Under the pieces are notes generated by a model. It was not told the origin of the DNA, made no database searches, and saw only the letters and a list, made by a program, of their open reading frames with translations. The position numbers were made by a program, and so were the translations under genes. A stretch of DNA of 41,443 bases from an uncultured Flavobacteriaceae bacterium. GTDB lineage: Bacteria > Bacteroidota > Bacteroidia > Flavobacteriales > Flavobacteriaceae. Below are positions 21,824-29,922 of this stretch, in pieces; position 1 is the stretch's first letter; the number at the start of each line of letters is the position of its first letter. The stretch covers positions 1-41,443 of the forward strand of contig CALJFB010000047.1 of assembly GCA_938073895.1 (NCBI GenBank), read 5' to 3'.

Positions 21824-24800
21824 ATGAAAACAAAGTTTAGTGGAATTTTAACGCTATTTCTAGCGTTTGTTGTGCAACTAACGTTCGCACAAGAGAAAAC
21901 AATTTCAGGAGTTGTTTCTGATGACCAAGGCATGCCGCTACCAGCAGCAACAGTTTTAGTTAAAGGAACTTCAAATGGAACATCAACAGATTTTGATGGT
22001 AATTATTCAATTACAGCAAACGCTGGAGATGTATTAGTGTTTAGTTATGTAGGTTACGCAAACAAAGAAGTTGCTGTTGCAGCATCTAATTCAATTAGCG
22101 TTACTTTACAACCAGACAACACCTTAGATGAAGTTGTTGTAACGGCATTAGGTATTAAAAGAAAGCAGAGTGAGATTACTACAGCGAATCAGAACGTAAA
22201 GTCTGAAGAGCTTACTCAAGCTGCCAACCCTAACGTTGTACAATCATTAACAGGTAAAGTATCTGGATTACAAATTAACACAACAAGTAATGGTGTAAAC
22301 CCTAATTCTAAAGTTACTATACGTGGTAACAACTCAATTAGTGGTGACAACTCTGCTTTAGTAGTAATTGATGGTGTAATTTCTAACTTGTCAGTTTTAA
22401 ACAACTTACCACCAGAAATTATCGAATCGGTAAACGTTATTAAAGGTGTTCAAGGTGCCGCTCTTTATGGAGATGCAGCAGCAAACGGTTTAATTACAGT
22501 AACTACAAAAGGTGGTTCTAGAAAAGAAAATGTATCAGTTACATTTAACACTTCTACACAATTTCAAACAGTTAATTTCGTACCAGAAAGACAGACTAAG
22601 TATGGTCAAGGTTGGAATGGAGAACACATTAACTATGAGAATGGTGGATGGGGACCAGAATTTGATGGTTCTTTACAACCAGTAGGATTACCACAAGAAG
22701 ATGGAACATACAAAATATTTCCATATTCTTCTTTAGGTAACGACCATATTAAAGATTTCTTCCAAACTGGTAAAACATTTCAAAATTCTGTAAGTGTTCA
22801 AGGTGGTGGAGAAAATGGTAGTGTTTTATTATCATTAACAAACGTTGATACGGAATTTGTTGTACAAGATGATAAATTAAGAAGAACTACTGCTTTCTTT
22901 AAAGCGGATAGAAAATTTGGAAAGTTCACAGCAAGTGCTGCAGCAACTTACTATACGTCTTCTCAATCTAATACTTCTGCTGGATTATTTACAGATCTTT
23001 TACAGACTGCATCTAATATTCCTGTAACAGAATTTTCTAACCCAAAAAATCAATACCACTGGACTTCTTATTACAATAGTCCATACTGGTTAAGAGACAA
23101 CGTAAGAGGAAACAGTAGTCAACAAGTATTATCTGCTGTAGCTTCTTTAGGTTATGAATTAAATGACAACATTAGCTTCTTATACAGAGCTAGTATGAGA
23201 TACAGATCTCTTGATAATTTAAACTATACAAATGCTTATACTGATCAAGTAAAAATTGGAGGTGGAGATCACACAGTACAATCTTCTCTTTCTGTTGGAG
23301 ACCAAGGTGTTAGAGATTTTTACGGCGATTTATTTGCTAACTTTGACTATATGTTAACAGATGATATTTCTTTTAAAGCAAATGTTGGTTTTAACACACA
23401 AGATTACAGAGCAACAGCAACTTCAGTATCAGGAAATGGTTTAACAATTCCAGGATTCTATAATGTATCTAATTTAACAGGTACTCCAGAGGTTTCAAAC
23501 AGTGAAGTAAGAACAAGACAAGTAGCAACATTTGGTAACTTCGATTTAGGTTACAAAGATTACTTATTCTTAAACTTAACAGGTCGTTATCAGTCTAGAT
23601 CTCAATTAGATCCTTCTGTTGCAGCTGTATTTTATCCTTCTGCTGGAGTTTCATTTATTCCAACTAAAGCAATTGAAGGTTTAAAATCTAAAACTTTAAA
23701 TAACTTAAAAGTATACGCAAACGTATCTAGCGTTGCTAGAAGTACTGTTGGAGCTTATGCAGTTAACGATTTATATGTACAACCAACAGGTTTTGCTTAT
23801 GGAAACTTAAACTCATTCACACCAAGTAGATCTATAACAGATCCATTATTAAAGAATGAAGATTTATTTAACGTTGAATTTGGTTTTAACTTAGGATTAT
23901 TAAATGATAAAATAACATTAGATTTTTCTTACTACGACCAAACAACAACAGATGCACAATTTACAACTACACCATCATTTGCATCAGGTGCTAGTAGTGC
24001 AAGAATTAACGTTGGAGAAATTAAAACTAACGGTTTTGAAATTGATTTAGGATTTACACCAATTAACAACAGAGAAAAAGGAATTAAATGGACTAACCGT
24101 TTAAGTTTTGAAACTAACAAAACTGTTGTAAACAAAATTGATGGTGTACAAAACCAAATTAACTTACAAAGTGGTGGGTCAGTAGGTATTTTTGCAGAAG
24201 TAGGTGAAGAATTTCCTTTAATTAAAGGTACTGCTTACGAAAGAGATGGACAAGGAAGAGTTATAATTGATCCTACTACAGGAAATCCATTAAAATCTTC
24301 AGAATTCCAAAAATTAGGAGTTAACAACCCAGATTTTATTATTGGTTTCAACTCTGTATTTGAATTTAAAGGATTCAAATTAGCTGCAACAATGGATTAC
24401 AGAACAGGTCATGAGTTTTGGGCTGGTAACAAAGACTGGTTATCTTGGTCAGGACACTTAGTTGAGTCAGCTGAAAATGGACGTAGAGGATTTATTTTCC
24501 CTAATTCATCAGTTGAAACTTCACCTGGATCTGGAGTATATACTGCTAATACTGGAACAGTTACTGGTGGAACAACTTACACTAGTTTCTTAAACTACTA
24601 CTCTAATGAATATAGAGATGTTGCTGAAAACTTTGTTTTAGATGCAACTGCATTTAAAGTTAGAGAATTAGCATTAAGCTATACATTTGATGGAAGTAAA
24701 TTACAAAACATGGGAATTAAAGGCTTAACAGTTGGTGTTAACGCTACAAATCCATTTGTTGTATTACCTACAGAAAACAGAGGTTATCATGATCCTGAAT

Positions 24801-24895
24801 TTGCTAACACTACTGGAAACGCAAGTGGTTTAGCTACAACAGGAGCTTACCCTGCTACTAGAACTTTTGGTATGAACGTAAACTTAACATTCTAA
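21824..24895 (+). CDS. SusC/RagA-family TonB-linked outer-membrane transporter
   Basis: Energised outer-membrane transporter that works under a SusD lipoprotein lid. The 1023-residue chain has a signal peptide (1-23, ending LTFAQ) and a CarboxypepD_reg-like domain (ISGVVSDDQGMPLPAATVLV, TDFDGNYSI). A TonB-box-like LDEVVVTALGIKRKQ lies near 100-115. The plug follows (LTGKVSGLQI, VTIRGNNSISGDNSALVVID, IKGVQGAALYGDAAANGLIT), then a 22-strand-type barrel ending in MNVNLTF. The susD partner starts 13 bp later. No carbohydrate enzyme, sigma/anti-sigma pair or two-component regulator is adjacent, so the substrate cannot be named; a glycan, peptide or metal chelate are all possible. Confidence 0.95.
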   Translation: MKTKFSGILTLFLAFVVQLTFAQEKTISGVVSDDQGMPLPAATVLVKGTSNGTSTDFDGNYSITANAGDVLVFSYVGYANKEVAVAASNSISVTLQPDNTLDEVVVTALGIKRKQSEITTANQNVKSEELTQAANPNVVQSLTGKVSGLQINTTSNGVNPNSKVTIRGNNSISGDNSALVVIDGVISNLSVLNNLPPEIIESVNVIKGVQGAALYGDAAANGLITVTTKGGSRKENVSVTFNTSTQFQTVNFVPERQTKYGQGWNGEHINYENGGWGPEFDGSLQPVGLPQEDGTYKIFPYSSLGNDHIKDFFQTGKTFQNSVSVQGGGENGSVLLSLTNVDTEFVVQDDKLRRTTAFFKADRKFGKFTASAAATYYTSSQSNTSAGLFTDLLQTASNIPVTEFSNPKNQYHWTSYYNSPYWLRDNVRGNSSQQVLSAVASLGYELNDNISFLYRASMRYRSLDNLNYTNAYTDQVKIGGGDHTVQSSLSVGDQGVRDFYGDLFANFDYMLTDDISFKANVGFNTQDYRATATSVSGNGLTIPGFYNVSNLTGTPEVSNSEVRTRQVATFGNFDLGYKDYLFLNLTGRYQSRSQLDPSVAAVFYPSAGVSFIPTKAIEGLKSKTLNNLKVYANVSSVARSTVGAYAVNDLYVQPTGFAYGNLNSFTPSRSITDPLLKNEDLFNVEFGFNLGLLNDKITLDFSYYDQTTTDAQFTTTPSFASGASSARINVGEIKTNGFEIDLGFTPINNREKGIKWTNRLSFETNKTVVNKIDGVQNQINLQSGGSVGIFAEVGEEFPLIKGTAYERDGQGRVIIDPTTGNPLKSSEFQKLGVNNPDFIIGFNSVFEFKGFKLAATMDYRTGHEFWAGNKDWLSWSGHLVESAENGRRGFIFPNSSVETSPGSGVYTANTGTVTGGTTYTSFLNYYSNEYRDVAENFVLDATAFKVRELALSYTFDGSKLQNMGIKGLTVGVNATNPFVVLPTENRGYHDPEFANTTGNASGLATTGAYPATRTFGMNVNLTF

Positions 24896-24908
24896 ATTAA
24901 AGAATACG

Positions 24909-26375
24909 ATGAAAAAACAAATTTTAATACTAGCATGTGCAATAGGTTTATTGAACATGTCTTGTGAAGAATATTTAGATGTAAATACTTCACCAAACAA
25001 CCCTACATCAGATAATGTACCTGCAAACTTAGTCTTAGCAGGTGCAATGGAGACTATTTTCCCAACACAATCTAATACAATGAATCGTTTAGGTAACGCA
25101 TTCATGAATACTTGGGGACCTAATGTAAATTCTTTTACAGGTGGTTTTGCGGATGAATTTTCTTTAGCAGTTGACAATACTTTCTACTCAGGAATTTGGG
25201 ATAGCTTATACTTAGGTATTAGCCCATTCCAATCTATAATAAACGCTGATGGAAGTACTTATAATAACCACAAAGCAATTGCAATGGTTATGAAATCTTT
25301 CTACATGCAATATATTGTAGATTTATATGGAGATGCACCTTACACTCAAGCTTTTTTAAGAGGTGAGAATTTAACACCTTCATATGACAATGATATGTCT
25401 ATCTACATGGCTTTAATGACTCAATTAGATGATGCAATTGCATTAATTGAAGGACAAGAAGGAGCTATTGTTGGAAATGAAGATATTATGTTTGAAGGAG
25501 ACATGGGTAACTGGAAACGTTTTGCTAATACAGTAAAATTAAAAATGTTAGTTCGTTTATCTACAAAAGCGCAAGCTGGAACAGATGCTGCACTTACAAC
25601 TTATGTAGCTGATCAATTTGCGGCTTTAGACCAAGATTTCGTTTCACAAGATGTAACAATCAATCCTGGTTATAGTGATGACAGTAATGATCGTTTAAAC
25701 CCATTCTACAGAACTTACGGTTTTGATAATGAAGGTAACGTTAGTACTACAAATAACTTCATTAGAGGTTCTGAACATGCAATTCAATTTTTACAAGGAA
25801 CTTCTACTGGAACAAGTGATCCTAGATTAGGACTTATTTATGCGCCTAACTCTTCAAATCAGTTTGTTGGTATTCAACAAGGTGAAGACAATGCGGCTAC
25901 AGATCTTTCAGGTTTAGGAACTGGTCTTTTAGTAGCACCAAGTCAAGACGGATATGTAATGACAGGAGCTGAATCTTTTTTCTTACAAGCAGAAGCTAGA
26001 TTTCATGGATACTTACCAGGAAATCCTGAAGAATCTTATAACGCAGGTATTCAAGCATCTTTTGATTTATTAGGAGCAGGAAGTTCTGTTGCTTACGCAG
26101 GAAACGCAGGTGTTTCTTATGCTGCAGCTACAAATAAGATAGAAGCAATCATGACACAAAAGTGGATTGCTGTAAATGGTATTAATGCAATAGAATCTTG
26201 GATTGATTACACAAGAACAGGATTCCCAATTGTACCATTACCAACATCTGCTCAATTTTCAGATAAACCAAACAGATTAATGTATCCAAATTCGGAATAC
26301 TCTGGAAATGCTGCAAACGTGCCAACCCAGACACAAGCAGACGCTTTTTCAACAAAGATTTTCTGGGATAACTAA
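24909..26375 (+). CDS. SusD/RagB-like surface lipoprotein
   Basis: Substrate-binding lid of the SusC-SusD transporter. The 488-residue chain has a lipoprotein signal with lipobox ending at Cys19 (GLLNMSC). The next residues, EEYLD, are acidic, fitting the Bacteroidota lipoprotein export signal for surface display. The body is helical with TPR-like segments. SYNAGIQASFDLLGAGSSV and IMTQKWIAVNGINAIESWID are typical of the SusD-like_2 type rather than classic starch SusD. It is followed 12 bp later by a lipoprotein gene, with the same promoter presumed. Confidence 0.93.
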   Translation: MKKQILILACAIGLLNMSCEEYLDVNTSPNNPTSDNVPANLVLAGAMETIFPTQSNTMNRLGNAFMNTWGPNVNSFTGGFADEFSLAVDNTFYSGIWDSLYLGISPFQSIINADGSTYNNHKAIAMVMKSFYMQYIVDLYGDAPYTQAFLRGENLTPSYDNDMSIYMALMTQLDDAIALIEGQEGAIVGNEDIMFEGDMGNWKRFANTVKLKMLVRLSTKAQAGTDAALTTYVADQFAALDQDFVSQDVTINPGYSDDSNDRLNPFYRTYGFDNEGNVSTTNNFIRGSEHAIQFLQGTSTGTSDPRLGLIYAPNSSNQFVGIQQGEDNAATDLSGLGTGLLVAPSQDGYVMTGAESFFLQAEARFHGYLPGNPEESYNAGIQASFDLLGAGSSVAYAGNAGVSYAAATNKIEAIMTQKWIAVNGINAIESWIDYTRTGFPIVPLPTSAQFSDKPNRLMYPNSEYSGNAANVPTQTQADAFSTKIFWDN

Positions 26376-26387
26376 AAAAAAAGAAAA

Positions 26388-27227
26388 ATGAAAAATTTAA
26401 AATTATTAATAGCAATGGTAATGGTATCTGTTTTTGCAGTATCATGTATCGTAGACGATGAAGTAGATAACGGTTTTGGAGATACTCCAAGAGTTGTAGG
26501 TTTCTTACAACCTTTTGAATCTGTAAATTACTTTGAAGACTTAGGTGTAATTAGAAGAGATTTCCCAGTATCATTAATTGGTGGTGCTGATGGTTCTGTA
26601 TCTTCTGGAGATATTACTATAAACTTTGAAGTTAATGCTGCTAGTACAGCAACTGCTGGTGTAGAATTCGACTTTGTTAATCCAACAAACTCTGTAACTA
26701 TTCCTGCTAACGCTACATTGGTAAGTATTCCTTTAGATGTTAACACAGCAAACTTAAATCCTACAATGAAAACTACATTAACATTGGACTTAGTTTCTGT
26801 TGAACAAAATGGAACTGTAATTTCTACTTTAAACAAAACATTTAATGTGATTTTTGTTGGTTGTCAATCAACAATTAATAACTTTAACTACAATTGTTTA
26901 GTTTCTAGAGATGATGGTGCTCAGTGGAATCATGGAACACAAGGTTATGTTGTACAAGATGTTAACACATTCAAGTCTCAAACAACCGGTGGATGGGGTC
27001 AAGGAACAATTGCAGCTGATCAAGGAATGACTTTTATAGATATCTGTGGTGACATTACTGTTCCTGTTCAAGGATTAGCTCAAGGGACTTACAGTAATGA
27101 AGTTAAAGGTTTAACGACTGATGGTACAGATGGAGAAGTATTAGACAATGGAGATATTGAAATAGTATACTCAATTGGATTTTCTGCAGGACCTAGTGTA
27201 TATACTAACTATTATACTAAATTATAA
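26388..27227 (+). CDS. Putative surface lipoprotein of the SusCD operon (Calx-beta/DUF1735-like N-terminal part)
   Basis: 279 residues. The lipoprotein signal ends at Cys20 (VFAVSC) and is followed by IVDDEVDN, an acidic export-type signal. Residues about 60-150 (ITINFEVNAASTATAGVEFD, VTIPANATLVSIPLDVNTAN, TLTLDLVSVEQNG) look like an immunoglobulin-like Calx-beta/DUF1735 domain that binds or spaces ligands at the surface. The C-terminal part, with a two-Cys segment CQSTINNFNYNC, I do not recognise. It lies 12 bp after susD and 2 bp before the next gene, so it is surely co-transcribed and probably assists substrate capture. No catalytic motif is visible. Confidence 0.75.
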   Translation: MKNLKLLIAMVMVSVFAVSCIVDDEVDNGFGDTPRVVGFLQPFESVNYFEDLGVIRRDFPVSLIGGADGSVSSGDITINFEVNAASTATAGVEFDFVNPTNSVTIPANATLVSIPLDVNTANLNPTMKTTLTLDLVSVEQNGTVISTLNKTFNVIFVGCQSTINNFNYNCLVSRDDGAQWNHGTQGYVVQDVNTFKSQTTGGWGQGTIAADQGMTFIDICGDITVPVQGLAQGTYSNEVKGLTTDGTDGEVLDNGDIEIVYSIGFSAGPSVYTNYYTKL

Positions 27228-27229
27228 TT

Positions 27230-28237
27230 ATGAAAAACATATTTAACATAAAAACACTTGCTGCAGCAGTTTTAATTGCTGGAATGGGTACATCTTGTAT
27301 TGAAGATGATCAAAATAATAACTTTGCAGATAAACCTGAAATGACTGTTGCAGGATTAACAAATCTTAGCATAGCAGAAGGTGAAACTACAACTGTAACA
27401 TTAAACCTAGAATATCCATACAAAGAAACGGTAGATTTTAAATTAGAATTAACTTCTGGTGGATCTAACGACGATTACTTCGTTAGCGATGTTGACGGAA
27501 ATGATGTTGGAGCTACTACTGCTGAAGATGGTTATGGTGCTAAAGGTTACAAAATAACTTTTCCTGTAAACTCAACAACTGTTTCTTTTGATATTACTGC
27601 AACAAAAGATATGTTAGCAGAAGATACTGAAACTTTAGGATTTACTTTAAGAAGTACTGGTTCTGGTTTAGGTTCTGGTGTACGTAACTTTAATCTAGAT
27701 GTTACTAACTACGCAACTGATAATTTTGGTATGATATTAGATTGGTCTGGTGCGGTATCTTATAAAGTTTTAGATTCGAATGTAGCTGGTACAGATGCTG
27801 ATGATGAAGAAATTGTAGAAGATCATGATGGATGTGATATGGCAGATTTTGATGCTTATTTAACTTCATTTGATGCATACGCATTTACTGGAAATTGCCC
27901 AGAATTCTTAATTGAGACAGTTGATCCAAACACTTTAGCAACAAGCGCTTTAGCTGATGGAACTTACACTATTGAAATTGACTATTGGGATTGGAGTCCA
28001 TTAGGGTTTGAAGAAGCTGATGAAGAATTAATCTCAGATTTCTCATTTCCAATGGAACTTACAATATCAAAAGTTGGTAAATTTAACGCTACTTTAGATT
28101 TAAGTAGTTTATATTTCTTTACAGATGATAAAAGTAATATATCTGGAAGTGGTGTAAAAGTTGCTGCAACAATAGATGTTGTTGGTGGTAAATACACTGT
28201 TTATGATGCAAACGGAGATTTAGTTGCTGCAGAGTAA
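27230..28237 (+). CDS. Putative surface lipoprotein of the SusCD operon, acidic
   Basis: 335 residues. The lipoprotein signal ends at Cys23 (GMGTSC), then IEDDQNNN, an acidic export-type signal. The N-terminal half (MTVAGLTNLSIAEGETTTVT, VSFDITATKDMLAEDTETLG) resembles Calx-beta domains and parallels the preceding gene. After residue 160 comes a unique region with a very acidic stretch (GTDADDEEIVEDHDGCD) and two Cys about 24 residues apart, then a beta-rich C-terminal domain ending VYDANGDLVAAE. The acidity suggests cation binding, which is inference. It is the last gene of the operon, 23 bp before a strong terminator. Confidence 0.75.
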   Translation: MKNIFNIKTLAAAVLIAGMGTSCIEDDQNNNFADKPEMTVAGLTNLSIAEGETTTVTLNLEYPYKETVDFKLELTSGGSNDDYFVSDVDGNDVGATTAEDGYGAKGYKITFPVNSTTVSFDITATKDMLAEDTETLGFTLRSTGSGLGSGVRNFNLDVTNYATDNFGMILDWSGAVSYKVLDSNVAGTDADDEEIVEDHDGCDMADFDAYLTSFDAYAFTGNCPEFLIETVDPNTLATSALADGTYTIEIDYWDWSPLGFEEADEELISDFSFPMELTISKVGKFNATLDLSSLYFFTDDKSNISGSGVKVAATIDVVGGKYTVYDANGDLVAAE

Positions 28238-28259
28238 TTAAAAATCTAATTATATTATT

Positions 28260-28292
28260 AAAAGAGCCTAACATATGTTAGGCTCTTTTTTT
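28260..28292 (+). terminator. Strong intrinsic terminator of the SusCD operon
   Basis: A 13-bp stem (28261-28273 with 28276-28288) has a 2-nt centre and runs into seven T (28286-28292). It is placed right after the last lipoprotein gene and before rlmB. The A-run on the left arm is short, but the stem could also act on the opposite strand. Confidence 0.9.
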
Positions 28293-28305
28293 ATACCTTT
28301 ACCTC

Positions 28306-29040
28306 ATGGAAAAAAGTACACAGATTTTTGGTATTAGAGCTATTATAGAAGCTATAAATGCGAATGAAGCTATAGATAAATTATTTTTACAAAAAGGACT
28401 ACAAGGCGACTTATTTAGAGAATTAGAACAACTAATAAAATCTAAACGATTAAATGCCTCTTATGTTCCTGTAGAAAAACTAGATAAATTAACAAAAAAT
28501 AATCACCAAGGAGCAGTAGCACAAATTGCACCAATAACCTTTCATGATCTAGAAACACTATACGAAGCTGTAATTCTGAAAAAAGAAAAACCTTTATTTT
28601 TAATATTAGATCAATTAAGTGATGTAAGAAATTTTGGTGCTATAATCCGTACAGCAGAATGTACTGGAGTAGATGGAATTATTATTCAGAAAAAAGGTGG
28701 AGCTCCTGTAAATGGAGATACTATTAAAACAAGTGCTGGCGCAGTTTTTAAAATGCCAATTTGTAAAGTGGATCACGTTAAAGATGCTTTATTTTTCTTT
28801 CAAGCAAACGAAGTTAAAGTTATAGCTGCAACAGAAAAAACAGATCAGACGATATACGATATCTCATTTAATGAGCCTTGTGCAATAATTATGGGATCTG
28901 AAGGAAAAGGAATTAACCCTTCGGTTTTAAAACTAGTTAACGAAAAGGCAAAATTACCATTATTAGGAGAAATAGAATCTTTAAATGTTTCTGTGGCTTG
29001 TGGTGCTTTCTTATATGAAGCATTAAGACAACGTTTATAG
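28306..29040 (+). CDS. rlmB: 23S rRNA (guanosine-2'-O-)-methyltransferase, SpoU/TrmH family
   Basis: SAM-dependent 2'-O-methyltransferase that modifies a guanosine in the peptidyl-transferase region of 23S rRNA. The 244-residue protein has the N-terminal substrate-binding domain (about 1-85, IFGIRAIIEAINANEAIDKL). The SpoU knot motifs are intact: LDQLSDVRNFGAIIRTAECT (motif 1), AIIMGSEGKGINP (motif 2) and ESLNVSVACGAFLYEALRQ (motif 3). The exact target nucleotide is assigned by family. It starts 14 bp after the SusCD operon terminator. A -7-like TACCTTTA lies 4 bp before the ATG. Confidence 0.93.
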   Translation: MEKSTQIFGIRAIIEAINANEAIDKLFLQKGLQGDLFRELEQLIKSKRLNASYVPVEKLDKLTKNNHQGAVAQIAPITFHDLETLYEAVILKKEKPLFLILDQLSDVRNFGAIIRTAECTGVDGIIIQKKGGAPVNGDTIKTSAGAVFKMPICKVDHVKDALFFFQANEVKVIAATEKTDQTIYDISFNEPCAIIMGSEGKGINPSVLKLVNEKAKLPLLGEIESLNVSVACGAFLYEALRQRL

Positions 29041-29050
29041 TAAATACAAA

Positions 29051-29833
29051 TTAATTGGCATCTAAATTAGTTGGCTTATAGCTATACACAAAATTTTGAT
29101 GTTTGGGTAAAGTAGAAGTCGATGCAATATTAGATGTCTCCTCTTCTACTTCATCTAATAAAACTGCTTCAGGTTCGAGTTCGAAAAAATATCCATTTTC
29201 ATCAAATTGATTTAAAAAAGCATCATCAACTTCATTAAAATTGGGTTGTTCCCAATCGTATAGTTTTGGCTTTTCAATAGCTACATCAAATATTAAAGCA
29301 AAAACAAGTCCTACAATAAAACCACTTAAATGTCCTTCCCAAGACACACCTTCTTTAATAGGAATAGTGTACCAAATCATACTTCCGTATATAAAAACAA
29401 CCATTAAGCTTAAAGCAATTAACCTATAATGCTTAGTAAATATACCTTTAAATAATATAAAGCTAAACAAAACATATATCAATCCGCTAGCTCCAATATG
29501 GTATGATGGTCTACCAATACACCATGTTAATAATCCTGAAACTAAAATACCCCAAACCATGACTTTAGTTGCCGATTTTGAGTAAAAAAAATATAAACTT
29601 GATCCTAAAACTAACAAAGGAATAGTATTAGAATATAAATGAGATATATTAGAATGAATAAAAGGTGAACAAATAATTCCAATTATACCTTTAAACTCTC
29701 TGGGATAAATACCAAGGAAATTAAAATTTAGATTATATCTAATTTCTATAGAAAAAATAAGCCATAACAAAACAATACCGATAACAGGTATAGCTAATGC
29801 TTTAATTAAATTATCTAAAAATTCATCTTTCAT
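29051..29833 (-). CDS. Rhomboid-family intramembrane serine protease
   Basis: Membrane protease of 260 residues with about six transmembrane segments in residues 10-185. The catalytic serine is Ser116 in HIGASGLIY and the catalytic histidine is His168 in SWEGHLSGF. The upstream HSNISHLYSNT segment carries the His/Asn residues of the oxyanion region. Residues from about 187 form a long, acidic, probably cytoplasmic tail (EKPKLYDWEQPNFNEVDD, EPEAVLLDEVEEE) that rhomboid proteases do not need. It converges with rlmB, ending 10 bp from its stop. Substrates cannot be predicted. Confidence 0.9.
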   Translation of the reverse strand: MKDEFLDNLIKALAIPVIGIVLLWLIFSIEIRYNLNFNFLGIYPREFKGIIGIICSPFIHSNISHLYSNTIPLLVLGSSLYFFYSKSATKVMVWGILVSGLLTWCIGRPSYHIGASGLIYVLFSFILFKGIFTKHYRLIALSLMVVFIYGSMIWYTIPIKEGVSWEGHLSGFIVGLVFALIFDVAIEKPKLYDWEQPNFNEVDDAFLNQFDENGYFFELEPEAVLLDEVEEETSNIASTSTLPKHQNFVYSYKPTNLDAN

Positions 29834-29911
29834 ATAAACTGTTAGTCAAAAAATAGTCCATTAAATTACAAAATGAAATATTGTCAGATGTAAATAGTAC
29901 AAATAATTTCT

Positions 29912-29919
29912 TAATTTTG
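29912..29919 (+). promoter_or_regulatory. Candidate -7 element directly before rarA
   Basis: TAATTTTG matches TAnnTTTG exactly and lies only 3 bp before the ATG at 29923. A good -33 TTG at 17-23 bp is not visible. If used, the mRNA would be almost leaderless. The position also supports the ATG over the upstream TTG as the true start. Confidence 0.4.
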
Positions 29920-29922
29920 AAT

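Noticed and set aside
21824-27227. Minus-strand frames opposite SusC, SusD and the first lipoprotein gene
   Set aside because: No homology pattern, and they lie entirely within well-supported plus-strand genes.
21824-28237. Polysaccharide utilisation locus
   Set aside because: SusC and SusD are present, but no carbohydrate-active enzyme, sulfatase or regulator is found in the window, so the label PUL is not supported.
29881-29922. Earlier TTG start for RarA
   Set aside because: The 14 extra residues precede the family N-terminus, and a -7 promoter box lies between the TTG and the ATG.
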